A DNA stretch of 64,000 bases from Silene latifolia (Eukaryota; Streptophyta; Magnoliopsida; Caryophyllales; Caryophyllaceae). The translations under genes were made by a program, and so were the position numbers. Where the stretch lies: positions 172,008,325 to 172,072,324 of the forward strand of contig NC_133536.1 of the NCBI RefSeq assembly GCF_048544455.1. The letters run 5' to 3'. Shown piece after piece: positions 25,433-36,096 of the stretch. The notes beneath the pieces are model-generated. The model saw nothing but the letters and a program-made list of their open reading frames with translations, was not told where the DNA came from and did no database searches. Each line of letters opens with the position of its first letter. The stretch's first letter is position 1.

Positions 25433-27140
25433 TGATACCTGTCGAAGTGAGTACCAAAAATAATATTTATAAATTCCGAACTACAACTAGCAATCGGTAG
25501 TAAGGGTCGATCCGCAGAGAGGTAGGGAGATAGTAGTTGCTATATATTTCAGTCTGTCGGGTAACAACAAATGGGGGTTTTGATGTGAATAAATTCTAAA
25601 ACTAATAACATAAATTAAATAAATAAATAAAAGTTGCAAAAGATGTAAACTATGATAAAAGAAATGCTAAGACGGTCGGTTCACTATAGCTGCGATGGCA
25701 CATAATCCTAGGTAACTTCGAAATACGGTCGCGAAGGATGGGGAAAACAAGTCCTCTCGGTCCATGTTAAATAGTAACTACCTCTCGGCCTATGCTACTA
25801 ATCCCTAAGTCTCATTAATACTAACTCTCGTTCTTGATTAATGATTCCTAATGCAAACTAAATTACATTATCTTTCAATCTAGCAATCTAGCCGTCTTAA
25901 ATTCGTTAATTATTGTCCATTCCTATCTCTCGATCTACGAGATGGTCAAGTTTAAGCATCTATCAAATCTCCTCTCGGTCTCATTGAAAGATAAAGCACT
26001 TAACGAAACAAACAAAGCAAAACCAGACGCGAAGTCAGTCGATCGACCAGCTATCCCAGTCGATCGACCAACCGGCTCAGTCGACCGACTGGTTAAGCCA
26101 GTCGATTGACCAAGCCCTAATGCGAGGTCACCTATTCTAATGCCATCTACGCCATAGATCCCCTACATCTTAGCAAGGGGTGTTTAGCTACTCATACTTA
26201 CGCAAATAACAAGAACTAATTTGATAATAGGCATAAAGAATTGCATAATTGAAATAAATGATGAATAAATTAGCATAAAACTATAACTAGGGCTTTGGGA
26301 TTCTATCTAGCAAGAAATAATACTACTGAAACGAAATAACAATACTGAAATTAAAGGATTAGTATTACCAAAGCTAAGGAACAAGCGATGAATCCGGAAA
26401 TAAGGTGCGAACTTTATTGAGAAACTAAAGTATTTGAATGTAAATTATGCTAAGCTCGAGACCTAATGTCTCTCCTCTCAAAAAACTGATAATTATTCTG
26501 AAAACATCGGTTAGTTATATAGGAATATCACGCACTCTTATTCCTAAACCTAAGAACACATTGGGCTTTCTAATTCTTGATCTTTTAATTTGTGCATCAG
26601 CCCGCGTGGTGGTCGATCGACCACTGAGGTCAGTCGATCGACCAAAGGTGCTGTACAGAATTGCATTCTGACGATTCCTGCAGCGCGTACCGATCTTAAA
26701 ACAGCTGCCATGTCTTCGTTACTTGGTCAAATCAGGCGTTCTACGCGGCGTTGGAAAGCTAAGAGGATAAGCTTTCACCTCCAATTGGAATCACTTGATT
26801 ATCAGCTGTAGAGCTCGAGATATGGCCATCTGAAACAGGCTGCAATATCGTGAAGTGGTTCTTTGCTTGTTAAACTCGTACGCACCCTTGCTTTTACTAT
26901 CTTTAGGCCTTGAAACGCGCACCAAGCTCATTCCTCGAGTCAATACTCCATGTCAAATGCAATGCTAAGTACTTAGGGATGGATTCGGCTTATTTTCCAC
27001 TGAAATCTTCATATTCTTACAAAATCACAAGAAAAGGAAGAAATACACGAAACAAGGGAAATAGTAGCATAAATTACTCAATTGAGCTCTGAAATGCGTG
27101 TAAAATAGGGTGTAAAACATCATATAAATGTCACGCATCA
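25433..27140 (-). mobile_element. Solo LTR of an Athila family related to B
   Basis: Minus strand TGATGCGTGACATT...GGTATCA, 1,708 bp, with target duplication CTCAC at 25428-25432 and 27141-27145. Neither a primer site nor a polypurine tract adjoins it, so internal sequence was lost by LTR-LTR recombination. Its end CGGATCGACCCTTACTACCG is close to the equivalent part of B's LTR. It carries its own GTCGATCGAC copies: two at 26611-26645, about 100 nt upstream of a TATA-like TATATAACTAA (about 26510-26521), and four at 26036-26112 downstream of it. Confidence 0.93.
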
Positions 27141-27460
27141 CTCACTTAGTCGATCGACTGCCAACGCTAGCAATTAAATTTTAATTCGTCAAAAATTCAT
27201 TTTGCCATCATAATTTTCCTGTCTTTCTCTCACAAACATCCAGTAAACCACATACGCACTTTGCATAAAATAAATTCCTGCAAAATTTATCAAAGGCGTT
27301 CATTTTCTTAACCAAGTAATTACTAAAAAGAAATAAATAAAGCTCGAAATGCAAAGTAAAAGAAATAACAAAATAAAATTCCTAAATTACAATTAATTAC
27401 AACCCGGGTTGCCTCCCGGTTAGCGCTGGTTTAAGAGGTCCCGCACGACCTTTTTTTACC
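27141..27460 (-). other. Spacer between pol and the solo LTR in element B
   Basis: Non-coding AT-rich sequence with one GTCGATCGACTG palindrome at 27148-27160. The stretch just after pol (27385-27460) contains the complement of a GGGAGGCAACCCGGG segment. No gene seen. Confidence 0.6.
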
Positions 27461-30400
27461 TCACTTTGAATCATCCGATAACGGTTCGAAGTACAATACC
27501 TCGACTTTCCCAACATATGCATCTGATCCGTGATAATGCTTCACATATTGGCAATTAACTTTGAATCTTTCTCCAGCAGAGGTCTCCAATTCAACTGATC
27601 CGAACTTTGTGACTGCTGTGACCGTGTAAGGGCCAGTCCACCTGGATTTCACTTACAAGGAAATAAACGGATACGAGCGTTAAAAAGGAGTACCTTATCG
27701 CCAATATGGAACTCGCGCTTGATGATTCTCTTGTCGTGCCAGCGCTTTGTTTTCTCCTTGTAGATCCTAGCATTGTCATAGGCCAGCAGCCTAAATTCCT
27801 CCAACTCATTCAGCTGTGTCATACGTTTCTCACGAGAGAGGTTAGGATCCAAATTAAAATCACATTTAGCTCACCAAGACTTACGCTCTAACTCAACAGG
27901 CAAATGACATGTCTTACCATAAATCAATCGGTATGGTGACATCCCGATTGGCGTTTTAAACACGGTCCTATAAGCCCATAAGACATCATCTAACTTAAGA
28001 CTCCAATCTTTCCGTGATTTAGAAACAACTTTAGCTAAGACTTCTTTCAATTCTCTGTTAGAAACCTCAACCTGACCACTAGTTTGGGGATGATACCCCA
28101 AACCTCTACGATGTTGGACACCGAATTTAGTCAACAGAGCACTAAGTTGTTTCTCTTTAAAATGCATTCCACCATCGCTAATGACAACCCGAGGGACACC
28201 AAAACGAGGGAAAATGATCTTTTAAAACAATTTAATCACGGCCTTTGCATCGCAATGGGGAGTAGCAATAGCTTCCACCCATTTGGACACATAATCTACA
28301 GCTACGAGGATATATTTATTACCTTGACTGCTCGGAAAGGGTCCTTGATAATCAATGCCCCAGACATCGAAAATCTCAACCTCAAGAATGCCTACCTGTG
28401 GCATCTCGTGTCTATTGGAAATATTCCCCGATCTTTGACAAGCATCGCACTCAGCAACAAAATTGCGACAATCTGCATGCAAAGTTGGCCAATAGAAACC
28501 AGATTGGAGTACCTTAGCCACAGTCCTAGACGGACCATGGTGACCACCATAAGTAGAAGAGTGGCAAGCTTCTAGGATATCCATCACCTCCCATTGAGGC
28601 ACGCATCTCCGGATGAGACTGTCTACGCATTCCTTGAAAACATAAGGATCATCCCAAAAGTATTGCCTAGCATCATAAGCGAACCGCTTCTTCTGCTGCC
28701 ATGAAAGCTCGGGTGGTATCCTACCTGTCACAGCAAAGTTAGCAAAATCAGCAAACCACGGAGGTGGATAAGACCCTGAAGTAGTAATGGCTAACAGACT
28801 CTCATCAGGAAAAGAATCATTAATAGGTAACGAATCCTCCCTGTCTGTCAGCTGCAGACGAGATAAGTGGTCAGCCACCACATTCTTAGCTCATTTCTTA
28901 TCTTTGATCTCCAAATCAAACTCCTGCAAAAGGAGTATCCACCTCAAAAGCCTCGGCTTCGCATCTTTCTTAAGAAAGAGAGTCTTCAATGTTGCATGGT
29001 CAGTATAAACAGTAACCTTAAAACCTAACAAATAAGACCGAAATTTGTCTAAGGCAAAAACTACTGCTAGAAACTCTTTCTCAGTGGTAAAATAATTAAT
29101 TTGAGCCTCATCCAGAGTTCGGCTCGCATAATATATGGCATTCAAAGCTTTATTCGTCCGCTGTCCCAAAACTGCACCGACCGCATAATCGCTGGCATCA
29201 CACATGATCTCAAATAGGAGGTCCCAATCAGGCGGCTGAATGATTGGCGTAGAAACTAGGGCCTCCTTTAACCTGTTAAAAGCGGCAAGGCACTCATCAT
29301 TAAATTCAAAGACAGTATCCTTAAGGAGCAAATGTGTGAGTGGTTTAGCAATTTTTGAAAAATCCTTAATGAAACGCCGATAAAAACCAGCGTGACCAAG
29401 GAAACTCCGCACTCCTTTAACATTCATGGGAGGAGGCAATTGCTCAATCACCTGCACTTTTGCTTTGTCAACATGTATACCTTTATCAGAAATCAGATGC
29501 CCTAACACAACTCCCTCATTGACCATAAACTGACACTTTTCCCAGTTTAAATCAAGATTAACATCTATACAACGCTGCATGACTTTATCAAGATTAGCTA
29601 AACAACGATCAAAGTCACTACCATAAACTGAGAAATCATCCATGAATACCTCCATAATGTTCTCTATATAATCAGAAAAAATCCCCATCATGCACCTCTC
29701 GAAAGGTAGCGGGCGTTACACAATCCGAAAGGCATTCTACGGTACGCAAAAACACCCTGTGGACAGGTAAAAGTGGTCTTACTCTGATCATCTGGATGAA
29801 TAGGGATCTGAAAGAACCCTGAATATCCGTCTAGAAAACAGAAAAATTTGTTAGAGGCAAGTCTTTCAGTCATTTGGTCAACAAAAGGGAGGGGGAAATG
29901 GTCTTTCTTGGTGGCGGCATTTAATTGTCTATAATCAATGCACATCCGCCACCCTGTCACTACTCGAGTTGGTATTAATTCATTTTTCTCATTTTTAACC
30001 ACGGTAGTCCCTCCTTTCTTCGGGACTACCTGAACTGGGCTAACCCACTTGGAGTTGCCAACTGTATAAATAATACCTGCATCGAGTAGTTTCATCACCT
30101 CAGCCATAACAACTTCCTGCATCTTTGGGTTCAACTTGCGTTGACCTTGTCTGTAAGGCTTATGGCCTTCCTCCAGCTCTATCCTGTGCATACAAACATC
30201 AGGGCTGATGCCCTTAATGTCATCCAAAGAGTAACCTAGAGCCTTCCTATTTTTCTTAAGCACACACATCAAAGCAGACAGTTGGTCATCATTAAGCTTA
30301 GCACTAATAATAGCTGGGTACTGCTCTGTATCATCTAGAAAAACATACTTAATATTGGGAGGAATTGGCTTACGCTCTGGCACCTTTACCTCTACAGCAT

Positions 30401-30467
30401 AGACAAAATCAGCTTCAATGGTGTAGCAAGTATTTACCAAGTTATCGTTGGCCAGGCTTAAAAGCAT
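27461..30467 (-). pseudogene. Athila pol (RT, RNase H, integrase) of element B
   Basis: Reads, in order, the RT N-terminal block ([48 protein letters not shown]), fingers/palm ([38 protein letters not shown]), and the FMDDFSVYG active site at about 29640. RNase H follows ([36 protein letters not shown]). Integrase has an HHCC finger ending CDACQ, core GIDYQGPF / ISDGG / QVEVSNRE, and a C-terminal WTGPYTV domain. Lesions: frameshift around 29700, TGA at 28891-28893, TAA at 28222-28224, TGA at 27871-27873, frameshift near 27655. It begins within ten bases of the gag-pro stop in a different frame, so pol either needed a frameshift or the junction is mutated. Confidence 0.93.
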
Positions 30468-32722
30468 CTCATCTTCTTCTCATTGAGCTCATAGCTCTCC
30501 ATTGAGGCTACCAAAGCATCTGGCTCCTCAGCATTCTCCACTTTATTACCTGCACACTCATCTAAATGGGTTAGATCAGCTAAGGGATCCTTGGATAAGG
30601 ATTCCCTCCAATTACAAGTAACTGCCCTGTCAACATTATCAATGGAGTAACACGTATCATCATCAGCAGATTCAGTCGCCTTGTGAGCAAGACTGAACTC
30701 AATGGTGTCATCTCCTACCTCTAAGGTTATGGTTCCGCGTTTGACATCTATTACAGCCCCGGCTGTATGTAAAAATGGCCTACCTAAAATAATAGGTATC
30801 TGACTGTCCTCTGCAATGTCCAAAACAACGAAATCGACAGGAATAAAAAACTTACCCACTCGAACGGGTACATCCTCTAGAACTCCTATAGGTCTCTGAG
30901 TCGATCTATTTGCCATTTGAACGGTAATATCGGTTACCTTGAGTCTACCAATATTTAACCTTTCGTAAACAGAATACGGCATGACACTGACACTGGCCCC
31001 TAAATCAGAAAGGGCCTTTCCAATTTCGTGGTTACCTATAGTGCAAGGAATTGAAAAACTACCCGGGTCCTTCAATTTAGGTGGTACATTAATTTGTGAA
31101 AGAGCATTACATTCCTCCACAAAAGCAACATTACCATCATCACGAAAATTTCTCTTACGATTTAAAATGTCTTTCATAAATTTAGCGTAAGAGGGTACCT
31201 GGGTAATTAAATCAGTGAAAGGAACCGTTACCTCGAGATTCTGGACCATCTCCAGAAACTTACCAAACTTGCGCTCCAGCTTAGTACTCTTCAAACATTC
31301 CGGATACGGGACTGCAACACTGGCCGTAGGATCAGCAACCTTTGGCTTCCGTAAGTTTAAAACTTCCGTCAAATCATCAATGAGTGAAGAATCATGCAAA
31401 CTAGTTGACGGATTTGCATCCTGCACTGGGACCCCGGTCGATCGACTGATATGAGTGGTCGATCGACCAACTTGGCTAGGCGTGAACAGTTCCTGTTCAG
31501 AATTAATTTCGTCAGGTGACTCAGTCGATCGACTGACAATGTTGGTCGATCGACCAGAAGTACTGGGTGTGAATAGTTTCTGATCAGAAACATTTTTATC
31601 TGACGCTTCAGTCGATCGACTGACAATGTTGGTCGATCGACCAGAAGCGCTGACAATTGAGCTCGTTTTTGCACCAGAAACTAAACTAGCTTCTTCATCA
31701 TATCCCAAGTCTTCTTTTGGCTTGTCGGGACTTTCATAAGAGAGGCCACTTCTGAGATTAATGGCATTAATCATTTCAATTGGCCCTTCACATTTGCTTG
31801 AAGAATTAGCGACTTGCTTAGCCTCTATATTCTCCAACTGCTTCACAAAATTCTTTGAGGACTCAATCCCGGATGCTTCCATATTCGCCACTTGAATCAA
31901 AAGAGCTCGGACCATTTCTCTCAATTCCTCGATCTCATTTGAGTTATGAACGGGAATTTCAACTTTTTCCTTGGAAGCTTCAGCGGTCTCGAGCTTCTCG
32001 AGACGGGCAGTGATAGAAGTAATGAGTGTCACAACGTTACTCATTTCATCACTTTGCTTTCGTGACTTTCCACGTGAACTTCCAAACTCAACTCTATGGA
32101 CGGCCATCTCCTCAATAGTGTTCCAACCTTTATTTTGACCGGTATTGTTTTGGAACCTACCATTAGCAGCTGCATCCAGGATGACCTTGTAATCATCATA
32201 TAGAGCATTATAGAATACATTGCAAAGGTACCACTGCTGGAAGCCATGGTGAGGGACAGCTCGGACCAAACTTTTGAAACGTTTCCATGCTTCACAAAAG
32301 CCCTCATCAGATTCTTGCTGGAAATTTGTAATTTTACTCCTCAAGGCATCAGTCTTTGAAAGCGGGAAATACTTCTTGTAGAAGGCTAATGCTAGAGATG
32401 TCCAATCCGTGACTCCAACTGCTACCCTATCAAGGTAGCGGTACCAATCTCGCGCCGAATCCTTCAAGGAGTATAAGAACATCAACCCCTTTACTTCATC
32501 CTGAGTCACCCCAGCTGGTATAGGTATGGAACAGTAGTAGTCTGTGAAAATTTCCATATGCTTCAAGGGATCCTCATCTGGTAGACCAGCAAACTGATTT
32601 CGCTCCACTAAATCAATATAAGAGGAACGAAATTCGAAGTTACCCGTAGTAGGAGTAGGTAACTGGTGCCCCTTTGGAAGATGGTGTTCCTTTGGCTGAA
32701 GATTATCATAAATTGTAGCCAT
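30458..32722 (-). CDS. Athila gag-protease polyprotein (element B), largely open
   Basis: An open frame of about 760 codons; the first ATG is at 32722 (MATIYDNLQPKEHHL), and the frame is open slightly further upstream. The gag core is at roughly residues 50-200 (NQFAGLPDEDPLKHMEIF, KDSARDWYRYL, AFYKKYFP, EAWKRFKSLVRAVPHHGF). A Ser/Thr linker has three units of GRST..SRST encoded by the GTCGATCGAC array. Protease follows (DPGSFSIPCTIGNHEIGKALS, DLGASVSVMPY, IILGRPFL). I see no CCHC zinc knuckle in this copy. It is the only gag-pro ORF in the window without an internal stop, and might still be translated. It stops at 30458, overlapping the broken pol. Confidence 0.85.
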   Translation of the reverse strand: MATIYDNLQPKEHHLPKGHQLPTPTTGNFEFRSSYIDLVERNQFAGLPDEDPLKHMEIFTDYYCSIPIPAGVTQDEVKGLMFLYSLKDSARDWYRYLDRVAVGVTDWTSLALAFYKKYFPLSKTDALRSKITNFQQESDEGFCEAWKRFKSLVRAVPHHGFQQWYLCNVFYNALYDDYKVILDAAANGRFQNNTGQNKGWNTIEEMAVHRVEFGSSRGKSRKQSDEMSNVVTLITSITARLEKLETAEASKEKVEIPVHNSNEIEELREMVRALLIQVANMEASGIESSKNFVKQLENIEAKQVANSSSKCEGPIEMINAINLRSGLSYESPDKPKEDLGYDEEASLVSGAKTSSIVSASGRSTNIVSRSTEASDKNVSDQKLFTPSTSGRSTNIVSRSTESPDEINSEQELFTPSQVGRSTTHISRSTGVPVQDANPSTSLHDSSLIDDLTEVLNLRKPKVADPTASVAVPYPECLKSTKLERKFGKFLEMVQNLEVTVPFTDLITQVPSYAKFMKDILNRKRNFRDDGNVAFVEECNALSQINVPPKLKDPGSFSIPCTIGNHEIGKALSDLGASVSVMPYSVYERLNIGRLKVTDITVQMANRSTQRPIGVLEDVPVRVGKFFIPVDFVVLDIAEDSQIPIILGRPFLHTAGAVIDVKRGTITLEVGDDTIEFSLAHKATESADDDTCYSIDNVDRAVTCNWRESLSKDPLADLTHLDECAGNKVENAEEPDALVASMESYELNEKKMRCF
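31437..31650 (-). repeat. GTCGATCGAC array inside B gag-protease linker
   Basis: Three paired units, each a GTCGATCGACTG and a GGTCGATCGACC about 7-8 nt apart, near 31437-31470, 31522-31557 and 31610-31645. In the coding frame they read RST and SRST. The last two units are nearly identical over about 90 nt, a tandem duplication. The word is the same as in the LTR and in the pol-env spacer. Confidence 0.9.
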
Positions 32723-32883
32723 ATTCGCAGAACTGAGAGTACTCAAGCCTTCCTCTCAAAAACCTGTCTTCTAATTGTGCAAAAGCAAAACTAGAAGCAA
32801 AGGTAAGCAACGGCCTCAAGGAACCAAAGTTCCTTGAGACAAGAAAAATAAACTAAAAATAAAGCAAACATAATTACACCGTC

Positions 32884-32901
32884 TCCCCGGCAACGACGCC
32901 A
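32884..32901 (-). promoter_or_regulatory. Primer binding site of element B
   Basis: Minus strand TGGCGTCGTTGCCGGGGA, five bases from the LTR end; one base differs from the TGGCGCCGTTGCC form in A, C and D. It fixes the element's orientation. Confidence 0.88.
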
Positions 32902-32906
32902 AAATT

Positions 32907-34178
32907 TGATACCGTCGCTTTGTATCAAAATTAAATTTATAATTCCAAACTAAAACTATAGCTAGTGATAGTAAGGGTCGAACCACAAAGAGACAAGGTC
33001 AATTTTGTTTGCTTATTTCCAGTCTATAAAAGTAACAATTAAGTGGGGGGGTTTTGAATTTGATTGACTAATTTGACTAATAGCTTAAATAAGAATTTCA
33101 AGATAAAAGGAAGATCGGGAACTTCGGTTCACCATGGGTAAGGTCAGGTCAATAAGGTGGCAAAAGTCTAATAAAACGGTCTCAGGGAATATGAACAAGC
33201 CTTTCGATCTATGCTCAAATTAACCACACGGTCTACTAACTCCCAAGAATTTCTCAAAGCTTTCGCTCAAAGGAAATTCAAATCTAATGATAACTTTAAA
33301 TTACTAATTTTTCAATCTAGTAAAAGGGTTTATCAAAAGACAACAAGATCGATATGGAAGAATTCATGCTAACCAAATAATCCTAATTTACGCCATGGCT
33401 CACCTCGTTCCCAATCAATAAAATTAGCTACGCATGATTACAACTACGACAATTGCTAAATTAAAGACAAAGAACAAGACCGACATAAATGAAATTGAAT
33501 AAAAGACAAAAGACAAGAGATGAATTGCTGGAATTAAATTCGTAAAACAAGAATTGAAATAACAAGAATTAAAAGAAGAAGGAATTTGCATAAAACTTAC
33601 TAAATGAAATGATGAACAACGTAGTCAAATTCGAGGTTTTCCGTCTTCCCAAAACTAGATCTAAAAACTGAGTTCTTCAGTTATGAGAGGCATAACCTAA
33701 CAATTGCTGCGTTCTACTGATATAAAGATACCAAAAGTTAATTACAAGTTGGGCTTTTAAAAGTCTTAAACGAAAAAATCAATATCACCAAGATCGTCGA
33801 TCGATCGACCGTCAAGATGGTCGATCGATCGTCACTTCGAATGATGGCGTCTGTACTTCATTGGTCGATCGATCGTGAAGCATAGTCGATCGATCAATGA
33901 GCTGCGTAGTGGCTTCTTTCTCTCTTCAAATCAGCTCTCCACTCCTTTGCACGCATCCCAAGGTGGGTGAATCCGAACTCCCTTCTTCAAAGCTTCCCTA
34001 AAGTTGCCCCCGGAGGACGGTTTAGGCTTGATTTAGCTTACTTCCATTCATTCCTACAATAAATCATAGAATATGCAAAGTAAACCATTTCGGGAGAAAT
34101 AGTAGCCTTAAGCTAACAATTATGCATGGAAATACGTGCCAAAATTGCAAATAAAGTGTATAGAATATGCACGTATCA
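32907..34178 (-). repeat. 5' LTR of element B (1,272 bp)
   Basis: Ends TGATACGTGC (minus strand, at 34178) and GGTATCA. Aligned with the 3' LTR it has the same length before (874 nt) and after (274 nt) a segment at 33781-33904. That segment is 124 nt here and 132 nt in the other copy, so all of the 8-nt length difference lies in the motif array. Confidence 0.93.
33796..33896 (-). repeat. Altered GTCGATCGATCG array in B 5' LTR
   Basis: Four copies at about 33796, 33820, 33863 and 33884, each reading GTCGATCGATC(G) where the other LTR has GTCGATCGACTG. The intervening bases also differ in places, including indels. The rest of the LTR is nearly unchanged. Confidence 0.88.
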
Positions 34179-34333
34179 CAAACCTCCTTCATTTATTAGG
34201 CTAAATTGGGACTTAAACGGACTAAGTATATACCCTCGCCATCTTTGTGTTCGACACCCTAATTATACTACTTAATTTGGGTTCTTTATAAATTGTTTTT
34301 GATTGGGAAACGACGACAAAATCCCCACTATCA

Positions 34334-36082
34334 ATGACCCCATATATCCAATGTCAATAGAAGCGCCCCAAAAAATCGTATTGTACCCCTTATGAAATTT
34401 AGACTCGTGGGCTCCTACTATTTGGCAAGGCTAAGTCTCAATCTTTTAAAAGTAAAGGTCTTGTCAATTTATTATCTATCAATTTTAAGTGAACTAAAAG
34501 TCGAATTCTCGATAATAATAATTGACACGGTCGATGACTCGATATGATATGCATGTGTTGTTATGGCGATTTGGCAATGCGTGAAACATATTAAAAGAAA
34601 TACAAAACAATAATAATTCCCTAGTATGGCCTTCCTAAAATAGAAAATCAAATAATTTATTATATATTCGGAAACCAACTCCTTTGGCCCCTTGAATGTT
34701 CAAGTGGCACGCCTCCCAAGAACACCATATTTGTCGGAACGCCTTCCCGAATGGCACCGTCTTGAAGAAACTCCGGAGTTTACAAATAATAATAAAAATA
34801 CATGGCTATTCCTATTATACATTTGTAAAATGAAAAACTAGTAAAAATAAAAGTGATACGAGCAAATTACAACCGAATCAATATCCCCTTTCATTACAGG
34901 TAATATCGATTAAAACTAAGGCCATACTAAGATAAAATTACATAATTCAAAATTATATTAATAAAATATAACATTTAACAATGATATATGCAGCATAATA
35001 ATATGTGTCTAACATGTAAAATTATGTGCCAAATCGCCCTATTTTAACTTATATCGTTATATAACCCGGTTTTATGGAAATGCGTGATAATAACTTATTA
35101 AAATCACAAATCAATACTTAAATAAAATTTAAGCTCAAGTTAATTATCCTAACATTATCAGGCCTCAAAAACTAGTCATCACTCAATTTTTGACAATAAT
35201 TCAACTTGATTTAATTTTATGCACATATTTGACCTTAAAATCATAACATTTATGAAATAAATCCAAATTAAATTACAATAATTTCAAAATTTGAATCTTA
35301 AATTTTTTGAACATTCTGGAATATATCCATAACACGCATAATGTCAAAAATCATGGTTAAATTTTCGAATTTATTTCGAGAAAAATATAGTTGCAATTTA
35401 TCGGTTTTATCAAATAAAACATCTAAAGTATACAAAAAATAATCCAATCAATTTTACAACTTTAGATCTGATAAGTGGGATATTAATGCAACCTAAAATA
35501 ATTTTCTCATGCCATGTAATTCGTTTTAGCGATTTATGCTAAAATAGTCACTATTTGTGCCATTTTTACACTAAAAATTCATAAATCATGCAAAATGAAT
35601 CAAGTTCATTTCAAATTTTACACCCGGTGAGTAAAACATGCATGTAACAACATATTAAAATTTCATGGCCTGTTGCGAGGTTTAACTATTATTAACCATT
35701 TTACCTCCTTTTAATCCATTTTTATTTTATAAAAATCATAAATCATGCAATATTATTCACATTAATACGAAATTTTACATAAAATAAGTAAAATATGAAT
35801 AGGGGGTAATATAAAAATTTCAAGGTCATATACTTAGTTTAACTATTTTTAACATTTTAATTTCCATTTTAATCATAAAAATGTAATAAAATAGCTAAAA
35901 ATCATTCAAATGAGCAATAAATTACCATAAATAAAAAATGACCTAAAAACATTTTAGGACCAGAGTATACAACATGCATCATGATTTCGTGACTTTATCT
36001 AATAAATCACAAATTTTTAGTTTTAATTAAGTTACTAATAACTCGAAAAAACTATAAATCGATTATGCATGCAACATCCAAT
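34334..36082 (-). other. Leader of copia element G, part 1
   Basis: AT-rich, non-coding sequence between the primer site (36083) and the insertion point of A. It continues at 4825 after A is removed. An ATGAC at 34334-34338 is the right copy of A's target duplication. No coding region is supported. Confidence 0.65.
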
Positions 36083-36094
36083 GCTCTGATACCA
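36083..36094 (-). promoter_or_regulatory. Primer binding site of copia element G
   Basis: GCTCTGATACCA on the plus strand is TGGTATCAGAGC on the minus strand, the initiator-Met tRNA primer site typical of plant copia elements. It lies two bases from the LTR end and fixes G's orientation as minus. Confidence 0.9.
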
Positions 36095-36096
36095 CT

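Larger units (their letters stand above)
20307..34178 (-). mobile_element. Complete Athila-type element B (13.9 kb)
   Basis: LTRs at 20307-21586 and 32907-34178, with the target duplication CAAAC at 20302-20306 and 34179-34183. The empty site is seen in A's 5' LTR near 8452. Order on the minus strand: 5' LTR, primer site, gag-protease, pol, spacer, ORF in the env position, 3' non-coding region, polypurine tract, 3' LTR. It is the only element in the window with all parts, but every ORF is broken. The leftmost LTR base is C instead of the expected T. Confidence 0.95.
14746..34333 (+). repeat. 3' LTR of element A, carrying two nested elements
   Basis: Starts TGATGAGTAG directly after the polypurine tract and ends CCACTATCA at 34333. 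It is interrupted by the CACTA element (15830-19026) and by Athila element B (20307-34178). The three LTR pieces (14746-15829, 19027-20306, 34179-34333) join to match the uninterrupted 5' LTR. The joins agree with the target duplications AGC and CAAAC. A TATA box is at 19387-19394. Confidence 0.92.

Noticed and set aside
27461..27852. Several small separate genes
   Set aside because: They are consecutive pieces of one integrase C-terminus broken by frameshifts and stops.
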